Of a stretch of DNA of 33,278 bases, positions 15,133 through 22,123 are shown piece after piece; positions within the stretch are counted from its first letter, which is position 1; each line of letters opens with the position of its first letter. The stretch comes from Limnohabitans sp. MMS-10A-192 (GTDB lineage Bacteria; Pseudomonadota; Gammaproteobacteria; Burkholderiales; Burkholderiaceae_C): assembly GCF_003063335.1 (NCBI RefSeq), contig NZ_NERX01000012.1, positions 1 through 33,278 of the forward strand. The letters run 5' to 3'. The notes beneath the pieces are model-generated. The model was not told the origin of the DNA and searched no databases. It saw nothing but the letters and a program-made list of their open reading frames with translations. The translations under genes and the position numbers were made by a program.

Positions 15133-16131
15133 GCCTATGCGCACGAAGTGACCGCATTTTTCATGGACGAACTGATGCGCCACGGCGTGACCACTGCGCT
15201 GTGCTTTGCCACAGCTCACCCCGAGTCGATCGATGTGTTCATGGCCGAGGCACAACAACGGCGCCTGCGCATGGTCACCGGCAAGGTGCTGCAAGACCGC
15301 CACAGCCCTGACGGCCTGCGCGACTCCGACACGGCCTTGAGCCTGCGCCAGACCGAAGACCTGATCCGCCGCTGGCACGGCGTGGACCGCCTGGGCTATG
15401 CCACCACGCCGCGCTTTGCGCCCACCAGCAGCCCTGAGCAGCTGCATGGCGCAGGCGAGATCGCGCAGCAGTTTCCCGATGTGTGGATCCAGTCGCACGT
15501 GGCGGAAAACCTCGACGAAATCCGCTGGGTGAAAGAACTGTTCCCCGAAGCGCGCAGTTATCTGGACGTGTACGACCGCGCAGGCCTGCTGCGGCAACGC
15601 TCGGTTTATGCGCACTGCATCTACCTCGATGAAGCCGACCGTTGCCGCATGGCCGAAGTGGGTGCCACCGCCGCCGTGAGTCCCACCAGCAACCTGTTTC
15701 TGGGCAGCGGCTTTTTTGACTACACCGCCTCGGACGCGGCGAGCTTGCGCTATGGCCTGGCCAGCGATGTGGGCGGCGGCACCAGCTTCAGCCCTTTCCA
15801 CACCATGCACGCGGCCTACACCGTCGCAAGGCAAAGTGTGGGGCATCCTGGCATCAGCCTCGCGCCCGAACACCTGTGGTGGCAACACACGGCAGGTGCC
15901 GCCGCCGCGCTGGACCTGGACGGCAAAGTGGGCAACCTGCTGCCCGGCTGCGAGGCCGACTTCGTGGTGCTCAACCCCAAGGCCACGCCCCTGCTGGCCC
16001 GGCGCACCGCACAAACCGAGACTCTGGCCGAATGGCTGTTCGCCATGATCGTGCTGGGCGATGAGCGCTTGATTGCGCACACGGTGGTTCAAGGACAACT
16101 CAGCCACAGCGACATGGCTCAAAACCATTGA
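14737..16131 (+). CDS. Chimeric ORF: IstA N-terminus fused in frame to guanine deaminase lacking its N-terminus
   Basis: From GTG 14737 (AGGAG 8 bp upstream; GTG 14728 is an alternative) the frame gives 464 residues. Residues 1-132 are IstA: the HTH (SVREASRRLGISRNTASKWL) and the stretch to VPLSFELGEAFQ. From residue 133 (AYAHEVTAFFMDELMRHGVT) it is guanine deaminase to the end. GuaD converts guanine to xanthine with a zinc centre. Still present are the metal or substrate blocks SHVAENLDE, YAHCIYLDEADR and LASDVGGGTSFSP; missing are about 100 N-terminal residues with the metal-binding HxH. Deaminase activity is therefore unlikely, although the frame is open and could be translated from the IS start. 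Confidence 0.8.
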   Translation: MSTLRKLRRLVLRDGVSVREASRRLGISRNTASKWLSEPEMREPKYPKRVKVVSVLGPFEETLARWLKADQHRNKRERRGIKAMFEALRAMGYGGSRGPVYRFAQQWRLEQDHNARGAGFVPLSFELGEAFQAYAHEVTAFFMDELMRHGVTTALCFATAHPESIDVFMAEAQQRRLRMVTGKVLQDRHSPDGLRDSDTALSLRQTEDLIRRWHGVDRLGYATTPRFAPTSSPEQLHGAGEIAQQFPDVWIQSHVAENLDEIRWVKELFPEARSYLDVYDRAGLLRQRSVYAHCIYLDEADRCRMAEVGATAAVSPTSNLFLGSGFFDYTASDAASLRYGLASDVGGGTSFSPFHTMHAAYTVARQSVGHPGISLAPEHLWWQHTAGAAAALDLDGKVGNLLPGCEADFVVLNPKATPLLARRTAQTETLAEWLFAMIVLGDERLIAHTVVQGQLSHSDMAQNH

Positions 16132-16144
16132 GTGCACATGGCGC

Positions 16145-16171
16145 AAAAAAAGCGGCGTCATCGACGCCGCT
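16145..16171 (-). terminator. Rho-independent terminator of the DUF4148 gene
   Basis: AGCGGCGTC and GACGCCGCT form a perfect 9-bp GC-rich stem with a 3-base loop (16151-16171). On the minus strand it is followed by a run of Ts (As at 16145-16150). It lies 80 bp past the DUF4148 stop and 14 bp beyond the guaD stop, so it may also hinder convergent transcripts. Confidence 0.8.
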
Positions 16172-16252
16172 GAAAATGGGCCGGATAGGGCCATGCTCAG
16201 GCCATGCCCGGAGCCATCACCCCGATGGACAGGCTGGCCGTGTGGTGACTCA

Positions 16253-16735
16253 TCAGATGTTGCGGTTGTAACGCTGTGGGTACAACTGGTTCAACTTCAG
16301 GCCAGTTTCACCATCCGCCATGATGTTGCCGGTGCGGAGGGCTTCGACCAACTCGGCCTTCACTTGCTCGCGGGTCTTGCCCTGAGCAGCAGACTTGGCG
16401 GGGTACAGGCCAGGGTTCACTTCATTGGCTTTTTGATGGGTTTCACCGTTGACGACGAAGTCGCCGGTGCGCAGGGCTTCGGCCAGTTCAGCTTTCACCT
16501 GTTCGCGGGTCTTGCCCTGAGCGGCCGACTTGGCGGGGTACAGGCCTGGGTTCAATTCATTGGCTTTTTGATGGGTTTCACTGTTGACGACAAAGTCGCC
16601 CGTGCGAATGGCTTCGGCCAGTTCAGCTTTGACTTGCTCACGGGTTTTGGCTGCAGATGCGTCGGCAGCCATGGCGTTTCCAGCAGCCAAGGCAGCAACA
16701 GCGAGGGTGATGGCGGAGAAATAAGAGCGGTTCAT
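16253..16735 (-). CDS. Secreted DUF4148 repeat protein
   Basis: A 160-residue protein. The ATG at 16735 is chosen because AAGGAAACC precedes it and a signal peptide follows (SYFSAITLAVAALAAGNAMA, cleavage near residue 23). The mature part is three tandem DUF4148 units of 45, 45 and 41 residues starting at 30, 75 and 120. Each begins KTREQVKAEL and the first two end NPGLYPAKSAAQG. DUF4148 proteins are common in Burkholderiales, exported, and of unknown function. It is a single gene, divergent from lysR, with its own terminator. Confidence 0.88.
   Translation of the reverse strand: MNRSYFSAITLAVAALAAGNAMAADASAAKTREQVKAELAEAIRTGDFVVNSETHQKANELNPGLYPAKSAAQGKTREQVKAELAEALRTGDFVVNGETHQKANEVNPGLYPAKSAAQGKTREQVKAELVEALRTGNIMADGETGLKLNQLYPQRYNRNI
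16256..16648 (-). repeat. Three tandem 135-bp repeats coding for DUF4148 units
   Basis: Units begin near 16648, 16513 and 16378 on the minus strand. Units 1 and 2 are nearly identical at DNA level (the GGTTTCACCGTTGACGAC-type segment recurs with few changes). Unit 3 diverges in its second half and is shortened. This suggests internal duplication. Confidence 0.8.
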
Positions 16736-16891
16736 GATCAGGTTTCCTTGAAAGTTTGAAAAACGGTCTGCCTGTCGGATTGACGGGGCTTTGACCTGAT
16801 CGGTGAAGCGTTGGTTGAAAGCGCTGCATCGATGGGTTGAACTGTAAAATTTCCGAATCAATAGAAAAACAATCAAAAACACATTGAGTTA

Positions 16892-16906
16892 TTTCTAAAT
16901 TAGAAA
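16892..16906. promoter_or_regulatory. Palindrome upstream of lysR, probable LysR operator
   Basis: TTTCTAAATTAGAAA is a perfect palindrome (7-bp arms, 1-bp centre). It sits 36 bp upstream of the lysR ATG in the AT-rich divergent region shared with the DUF4148 gene. LysR regulators usually bind such dyads for autoregulation and for control of the divergent gene. Confidence 0.55.
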
Positions 16907-16942
16907 CAATCAAGGGCTTGAAATCCCGTTTTGGAGTGCTTC

Positions 16943-17875
16943 ATGGACCGTTTGTTGTCGATGCGCGTGTTTGAGCGCGTGGTGAATGAGGGGGGATTTG
17001 CCGCCGCTGCCCGTGCGCTGGACATGTCAGCGCCGGTGGTCACGCGCCTGGTGGCCGATCTGGAAGACCACCTGGGCACGCGCTTGCTGCAGCGCTCGAC
17101 CCGCCGCCTGTCGCTGACCGAAGCGGGCCAGCAGTACCTGGGCCGTGTGCGCAGCATCCTGCAGGACATTGACGAAGCCGATGCGGTGGTCAGTGCGCAG
17201 ACCACCGAGCTGGCGGGCCTGCTGCGACTGCATGCGCCACCGGTGCTGGCGACTTATGTGGTTGCGCCTTTGCTGGCGGAGTTTCGCAGGCGTTATCCCA
17301 AAATCCTGATCGAGCTGGAGGTGGAAACCTTGCGGGAGCCACCGATTGAGGACTTCGACATCACCTTGCTGGGCACCGATGAGAGCTTTAACGGCGATGT
17401 GATTGCGCGCAAAGTGCTGGAGTCCGAAGCCATTTTGGTGGCCTCGCCCGAGTACCTGCGCCAACGCGGCGCGCCGCAGCAACCACAGGACCTGATGCAG
17501 CACGATTGCCTGCGCCTGAAAATGCCCCACATGCGGCCTCGCATGTGGCAAATGTGGTGCCCCGACAACCCAACGCAGCCCATCGAGATCGACATCCAGC
17601 CGGTGCTGCTGGTCAACCACACCGACAGCCTGTTGCGCGCGGCGCTCGATGGCGCGGGCATCACCTCGGTGGCAATGGACATGGTGGCACCGTATCTGAC
17701 ACGCGGTGAGCTGGTGCGCGTGCTGGCACCGTGGATCACGGGTCGGCTGAGCATGTACGCGGCCGTGCCCACACGCAAATTCATGCCGCAACGCACCCGC
17801 GTTTTTCTGGACTTTCTGATCGAGGAGACACGTTTGCAGACGGCCAAGGCTTTGCAGGCTTGCGCCACTTGCTGA
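16943..17875 (+). CDS. LysR-type transcriptional regulator
   Basis: A 310-residue regulator; ATG 16943 has GGAG 6 bp upstream and gives the family start MDRLLSMRVFERVVNEGGFA. The N-terminal HTH is at about residues 18-38 (AAAARALDMSAPVVTRLVAD), then the linker helix and a substrate-binding domain from about 90 to 300. It belongs to the large subgroup with MDRL starts (CrgA/AaeR-like). Its C-terminal 80 residues are paralogous to the fragment at 14384-14633. It diverges from the DUF4148 gene. The target is not known. Confidence 0.92.
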   Translation: MDRLLSMRVFERVVNEGGFAAAARALDMSAPVVTRLVADLEDHLGTRLLQRSTRRLSLTEAGQQYLGRVRSILQDIDEADAVVSAQTTELAGLLRLHAPPVLATYVVAPLLAEFRRRYPKILIELEVETLREPPIEDFDITLLGTDESFNGDVIARKVLESEAILVASPEYLRQRGAPQQPQDLMQHDCLRLKMPHMRPRMWQMWCPDNPTQPIEIDIQPVLLVNHTDSLLRAALDGAGITSVAMDMVAPYLTRGELVRVLAPWITGRLSMYAAVPTRKFMPQRTRVFLDFLIEETRLQTAKALQACATC

Positions 17876-17973
17876 AGCTGCGCCCTCTCGGTTGGACTCC
17901 AGCCGACAACTGACCGCACAAAGGCGCGATGTTGTCGCTCAAAAACTCGCCTGCAACTGACCGACAATAAGGC

Positions 17974-18126
17974 ATGACCGAAGGCAAGGAACACCCCATC
18001 GTCGACCCCAACCAGTCCCAGCGCGAAGCCGTGCGCCGGGGCATTGCGCAATTTCAGCAGCGCCTGCAGGCCGCCGGCCACGACCCCCTCCTGCCGTACC
18101 GCGGACAAAAAGTCAGGAGGTTCTGA
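17974..18126 (+). CDS. Possible small protein of 50 residues, unknown function
   Basis: ATG 17974 to TGA 18126 encodes a hydrophilic, Gln/Arg-rich peptide: MTEGKEHPIVDPNQSQREAV, then an amphipathic helix RRGIAQFQQRLQAAGHDPLL and a basic tail. There are no membrane segments. An ACAATAA sequence sits just before the ATG and there is no clear ribosome site, so a leaderless start is possible. The codon pattern is GC-rich at third positions like its neighbours, which favours a real gene; the family is not recognised. Confidence 0.45.
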   Translation: MTEGKEHPIVDPNQSQREAVRRGIAQFQQRLQAAGHDPLLPYRGQKVRRF

Positions 18127-18193
18127 GACGAAACGGGGTTTGAGACGCTTTTCGGGGGTGGGTGGCCATGGGGTCAGTCAGGAGCCCATAGCA

Positions 18194-18218
18194 AAAAGCC
18201 CCGCGTGGTGCGGGGCTC
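18194..18218 (-). terminator. Rho-independent terminator-like hairpin (leftward)
   Basis: AGCCCCGC (18198-18205) pairs with GCGGGGCT (18211-18218) around a 5-base loop. On the minus strand it is followed by TTTTT (As at 18194-18198). No leftward gene is seen directly to its right, so it may be left from a lost gene. Confidence 0.65.
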
Positions 18219-18360
18219 TGAGCGCCTTACAACCCGGCTGAGCGAGTTGGGAGGACTTGTTTTGGCGGAGCAGAAATTCTAGCCCCACTAACCTGCTCAG
18301 GTCCGGATGCATCGTTTTTTGATGGGGACGGGGATTCGAACTACCCCTCCCGGATGGGGC

Positions 18361-18380
18361 AGCTTTCGGCCCAAAGCGGG
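18361..18380 (-). repeat. Dispersed 20-bp intergenic repeat, copy 2
   Basis: On the minus strand it reads CCGCTTTGGGCCGAAAGCTG; the copy at 8311-8330 (plus) reads CCGCTTTTGGCCGAAAGCCG, 18 of 20 identical. Each contains a GGCC-centred dyad. Both are intergenic and both lie next to a truncated gene. Confidence 0.55.
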
Positions 18381-18457
18381 TCTACGTTTCGGGCCTTGAA
18401 TTCCATTCCTCAGAGGAGAAATCCGCTCGTTTTACCTTTTCGAGGGGATGGGCTCAT

Positions 18458-19087
18458 TTAGCCGACTTGTCGCCCGTGTTTGTGAACAAGGTGGCCTGGG
18501 CCGCTTGGGAAACTTTAGCCATGTCGGCGCTGGGCACCGCTATGGCGGCGGTTTTGGGCCTGGCGCTGGCGGTGCCGGCCAGCCGCTTGAGCACCCAAGA
18601 CCCGGCTTGGCTGCGCAGCCCCACACGCTGGTTGCTCAATGCGTTGCGCGCCATTCCCGAACTGGTGTGGGCGGCTTTGCTCTTGATCTCGGCAGGTCTC
18701 GGGCCCATGGCGGGGACATTGGCGCTGGCCTTGCACACCAGTGGCGTGCTGGGTCGCCTGTTTGCCGAGGCCATGGAAAACGTGCCCACCGGGCCGGGCG
18801 ACGCCTTGCGCACCCAGGGCGTGGGTCCGCTGCGCGTGTTCTTGTATGCCACCTTGCCGCAGGTGCTGCCGCAGCTCATGAGCTACACCCTGTACCGTTG
18901 GGAAAACAACATCCGCGCTGCCGCCGTGCTGGGCGTGGTGGGTGCGGGCGGCTTGGGGCAGTTGCTGTCTTTCCACATGGGCCTGTTCCACATGAACAAG
19001 ACCGCCACCATTTTGGCGGCCATGCTGCTGATGGTGGCTTGCGTGGACGCGCTGAGCTTTGCGGCGCGGCGTTGGCTCACACGCTGA
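18458..19087 (+). pseudogene. phnE: Phosphonate ABC transporter permease PhnE, 5'-truncated
   Basis: The frame carries LADLSPVFVNKVAWAAWETL and continues with the whole C-terminal BPD-type permease domain. The EAA-like loop is present (ENVPTGPGDALRTQGVGPLR, then YATLPQVLPQLMSYTLYRWE) and five TM helices are seen, ending RRWLTR. Intact PhnE proteins are about 260-280 residues; about 209 remain, so the first TM region is missing. The TTG at 18467 is inside the conserved domain and is not a native start. No phnC or phnD is nearby. It is likely non-functional. Confidence 0.75.
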
Positions 19088-19185
19088 GGCGCGGAGAGGT
19101 TCCTTCAGGCCTGTCGCCGCCGCTGTGGCCCTGCGCCAAATGTCGGGCCATGTGAGGCCTTTGCATCTGCCCTATATTCGGGACC

Positions 19186-20913
19186 ATGCCGCACGACATT
19201 TCCCTCATCACTACCCTGGCCGCAGGCTTCAGCATCGCACTGGTGCTGGGCTTTGTGGCCGAGCGCATGAAGGTGCCCGCCCTTGTGGGTTACCTGTTGA
19301 CCGGCATCCTGATCGGCCCCGCCACACCCGGCTTTGTGGCCGATGTGAAACTGGCGGCGCAGCTGTCGGAGATTGGCGTCATGCTGCTCATGTTTGGCGT
19401 GGGCCTGCATTTTTCATTCAAGGATTTGCTGGCGGTGCGGCGCATCGCGGTGCCCGGCGCGGTGGTGCAGATGGGTCTGGCCACGCTCTTGGGCATGGGG
19501 GCGGCCTGGGCCTGGGGCTGGTCCTGGGGTGCGGGCCTGATTTTTGGTTTGTCCCTGTCGTGCGCGAGCACGGTGGTGCTGCTCAAGGCGCTCGAAGCGC
19601 GGGGTGTGCTGGACAGCATGAATGGCCGCATCGCCGTCGGCTGGCTGGTGGTGGAAGACCTCGCCACGGTGCTGGTGCTGGTGCTGATGCCGCCGCTGGC
19701 CGGTGTGCTGGGGAGTTCGGTGGTCCCTGCACCCGGTGCCGAGCCGCTGTGGGTCACGATCGGCAAAACCCTGCTGCAGGTGGCGGCCTTCATCGCCATC
19801 ATGCTGGTCGCGGGACGCCGCGTCCTGCCCTGGCTCTTGTGGCACATCTCGCGCACCGGCTCGCGCGAGCTGTTCACTTTGTCGGTCATCACCGCCGCCA
19901 TCGGCATTGCCTACGGTGCGGCGCAGCTGTTCAGCGTGTCCTTCGCCCTCGGGGCTTTTTTCGCGGGCATGGTGATGCGCGAGTCGGAGTTCAGCCACCG
20001 CGCCGCCGAGGAGTCGCTGCCTTTGCGCGATGCGTTTTCGGTGCTGTTTTTTGTGTCGGTGGGCATGCTGTTCGAGCCGGGCATTTTGTTGACGCAACCT
20101 CTGCATGTATTGGCTGTTGTGGCCATCATCATCGTCGGCAAATCGGTGGCGGCGTTGGCGATTGTGTTGGCCTTTCGCTACCCGCTGAACACGGCCCTCA
20201 CGGTGTCGGCCAGTCTGGCCCAGATCGGCGAGTTTTCTTTCATTCTGGCGGGACTCGGCTTGTCGCTGGGCTTGTTGCCGGCCGAAGGCATGAGCCTGGT
20301 GCTGGCTGCAGCGCTCATCTCCATCGCGCTCAATCCCCTGTTGTTCGCGGCCATCGAGCCGATGCGCCGCTGGATTCTGGCCCGCTCGGCCTTGGCCCGC
20401 AGTCTGGAGCAGCGCGACGACCCCTATGCCGAGCTGCCCACGAGCACCGAACGCAAGTACCTCTCAGGCCAAGTGGTGCTGGTGGGTCATGGCCGGGTGG
20501 GTCGGCGCATTGCTGACGCGCTCACGGCGGGCGGCATTCCGTTTGTGGTGGCCGATCAAAACCGCGAATTGGTCGAAGACCTGCGCAGCCAGGGGCTGGT
20601 GGCGGTGTCGGGCAACGCGGCCGATCCGGCGGTGCTGGTCCAGGCCCACATTGCCGATGCCGCCATGCTGGTGGTGGCCACGCACGACCCGCTGACGGTG
20701 CGTCAGATGGCCAGCACTGCACGCGCCTTGAACCCGGACATCGAGGTCGTGCTGTGCATGCACAGCGAAGACGAGTCGTCGATGTTGCGCAAGGACGGCG
20801 TGGGCACCGTGTTCTTTGGCGAGGAAGAGCTGGCCAAAGGCATGATCGGCCATGTGCTGGCGCGTTTTGCGGCGCACCAATCTTCCCCCGGGGCCACTGC
20901 AGCATCGGCCTGA
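19186..20913 (+). CDS. ybaL: Monovalent cation:proton antiporter with RCK domain (YbaL/Kef type, CPA2)
   Basis: A 575-residue protein. The first 390 or so residues form 12-13 TM helices of the Na+/H+ exchanger fold (start SLITTLAAGFSIALVLGFVA; core VGWLVVEDLATVLVLVLMPP with the family's acidic ED pair). Residues about 423-555 are a TrkA-N/RCK domain with an NAD(H)-binding loop (VVLVGHGRVGRRIADAL; FVVADQN). The family exchanges K+ or Na+ for H+ and is gated by nucleotides or metabolites. YbaL-like proteins lack the C-terminal glutathione regulation of KefB/C. A TATATT at 19173-19178 sits so close to the ATG that the transcript may be leaderless. Confidence 0.88.
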   Translation: MPHDISLITTLAAGFSIALVLGFVAERMKVPALVGYLLTGILIGPATPGFVADVKLAAQLSEIGVMLLMFGVGLHFSFKDLLAVRRIAVPGAVVQMGLATLLGMGAAWAWGWSWGAGLIFGLSLSCASTVVLLKALEARGVLDSMNGRIAVGWLVVEDLATVLVLVLMPPLAGVLGSSVVPAPGAEPLWVTIGKTLLQVAAFIAIMLVAGRRVLPWLLWHISRTGSRELFTLSVITAAIGIAYGAAQLFSVSFALGAFFAGMVMRESEFSHRAAEESLPLRDAFSVLFFVSVGMLFEPGILLTQPLHVLAVVAIIIVGKSVAALAIVLAFRYPLNTALTVSASLAQIGEFSFILAGLGLSLGLLPAEGMSLVLAAALISIALNPLLFAAIEPMRRWILARSALARSLEQRDDPYAELPTSTERKYLSGQVVLVGHGRVGRRIADALTAGGIPFVVADQNRELVEDLRSQGLVAVSGNAADPAVLVQAHIADAAMLVVATHDPLTVRQMASTARALNPDIEVVLCMHSEDESSMLRKDGVGTVFFGEEELAKGMIGHVLARFAAHQSSPGATAASA

Positions 20914-20935
20914 ACCTTGTGTAACGAGGCCGGTC

Positions 20936-20952
20936 CTGCCAAGGCTTGGCAG
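20936..20952. repeat. Palindrome between ybaL and lysR
   Basis: CTGCCAAG-G-CTTGGCAG is a perfect 8-bp inverted repeat with a 1-base centre, located 23 bp after the ybaL stop in the gap between two convergent genes. There is no T-run. It may help end transcription or be a protein-binding site. Confidence 0.4.
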
Positions 20953-21110
20953 GTCAAAGCGCTCTTGGGGGTGGCTTCGCCGCACACGCGCGGGTTGGGT
21001 GCAGGTTCAAGAATGTCGGACCACAGGAGGCCTGGCTTTTGATCCCTGTTGGCCATGGCCGAGCAAATCGGTGGATGGTCCAAAAACCCTGCGTGCATGC
21101 CGCCGAAGCC

Positions 21111-22010
21111 TCAAGCTTCAATACTGCGGGCCTTGTCCATGAGGAAATCGATGCAGGTGCGTACCGCCCGGGTCTGGTGCCGGTTGGGCAGGTACAGCAG
21201 GTACATGTTGGTGCCGAAGATGCTGAGCCGGTAATCGTTGAGTGCGGTGAGCACCTCGCCGTTGGCGATCACGTCTTGCACCACATAGTCGGGCACCAGC
21301 CCGATGCCCAGGCCGGCCAGGATGCCTTGGCGCAAAAAGGGGTAGTGGTCGGAGATCAGGGTGGGCGCGAGCATGACCTCTTCGCGTTCGCCTTGTCGAT
21401 AGCCGCGCAGTGACAGGTGTCGGCCTACCACGTTGGCAGTGATCAGGGCCTGGGTGCGCAACTGCGCCAGTTCGGTAGGCAAGCCGTGCGCCTGCACATA
21501 GGCCTTGGAGGCACAAGCCAGATAGCGCACGGTGCCGAACTCGCGCGCGATCATTTGCTGCGGTGGCTCGGGCAGGATGCGGACGGCGATGTCCACCTCG
21601 TCGCGCAGGTTGTCGATCCGATTTTCAAACACCACGTCGAGCACGATGCCCGGGTACAGGCGCTTGAACTCGACCAGCCAGTCCGACATCACCATCTGTC
21701 CGTAACCGCTGGGCACGCTCAGGCCCACACGCCCTTGCAGGCCCTGACCCAGATTGGCAATGGTTTCCTCGGCCGCCACGATTTCGTTGCGCACGGTACG
21801 CCCATGCTCGTACAGACGCCAGCCCACCTCGGTGGGTTCCACCCGTCGTGTGGTGCGCCGCACCAGTTCCACGCCCACGGCTTTTTCCAGTTGGCTCAGG
21901 TGGTAGCTGACGTTGGCGCGCGTCATCTTCAGCTTGCGCGCGGCCTGGCTGAGATTGCCCGCATCAATGATGTCGACCAGCAAGGTCAGGGACGAAAGAT
22001 CCAGGCTCAT
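21111..22010 (-). CDS. LysR-type regulator, probable activator of the acyl-CoA operon
   Basis: A 299-residue regulator. The HTH is at about residues 15-40 (AGNLSQAARKLKMTRANVSY then HLSQLEKAVGVELVRR), with a substrate-binding domain from about 90 to the end. Its ATG is only 113 bp from the divergent catabolic operon, and two palindromes plus a good promoter fill that gap, the classic LysR layout in which the pathway substrate or a CoA intermediate is the inducer. It ends convergent with ybaL. Confidence 0.9.
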   Translation of the reverse strand: MSLDLSSLTLLVDIIDAGNLSQAARKLKMTRANVSYHLSQLEKAVGVELVRRTTRRVEPTEVGWRLYEHGRTVRNEIVAAEETIANLGQGLQGRVGLSVPSGYGQMVMSDWLVEFKRLYPGIVLDVVFENRIDNLRDEVDIAVRILPEPPQQMIAREFGTVRYLACASKAYVQAHGLPTELAQLRTQALITANVVGRHLSLRGYRQGEREEVMLAPTLISDHYPFLRQGILAGLGIGLVPDYVVQDVIANGEVLTALNDYRLSIFGTNMYLLYLPNRHQTRAVRTCIDFLMDKARSIEA

Positions 22011-22013
22011 ACG

Positions 22014-22051
22014 TCAAATTTATTTGACACTCTGTCAATGAAATGTGTAAT
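22014..22051 (+). promoter_or_regulatory. Control region of the acyl-CoA operon: two dyads over a sigma70 promoter
   Basis: TCAAATTTATTTGA (22014-22027) and TTGACACTCTGTCAA (22024-22038) are perfect dyads that overlap. The second includes TTGACA at 22024-22029, followed after 16 bp by TGTAAT at 22046-22051, a strong -35/-10 pair for the operon. The dyads fit binding of the divergent LysR protein, which would also cover its own start codon region. Confidence 0.65.
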
Positions 22052-22123
22052 TGTCAATCCAATCTTTCCAAAAGACAATACCGAGAGTCCACTGCGGTGG
22101 TTTTTTGCCTTTTGGAGTTTGGT

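Larger units (their letters stand above)
18127..18457. other. Non-coding stretch upstream of the truncated phnE
   Basis: No protein gene is recognised. It holds the terminator hairpin at 18194-18218, a tRNA-T-arm-like GGATTCGAAC at about 18333 without a cloverleaf around it, and a 20-bp sequence at 18361-18380 that nearly repeats 8311-8330 inverted. It is probably a recombination-prone intergenic region. Confidence 0.45.

Noticed and set aside
15061..16194. 377-codon minus-strand frame opposite guaD
   Set aside because: Shadow of the deaminase coding strand; no motifs and no plausible ribosome site.
16256..16648. Regular repeats considered as a CRISPR-like array
   Set aside because: The 135-bp units are coding, contiguous and without spacers; they encode DUF4148 domains.
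17027..18108. Long minus-strand frames opposite lysR
   Set aside because: Low-complexity His/Gln/Arg translations antisense to a complete LysR gene.
18331..18348. tRNA-like T-arm (GGATTCGAAC) on the minus strand
   Set aside because: The T-stem needs a two-base bulge, and no anticodon arm, D-arm or matching acceptor strand is found around it. It may be chance or a very decayed tRNA.
19059..20516. 485-codon plus-strand frame overlapping ybaL
   Set aside because: Arg/Gly/His-rich translation in another frame of a well-supported antiporter gene, with no domain features.
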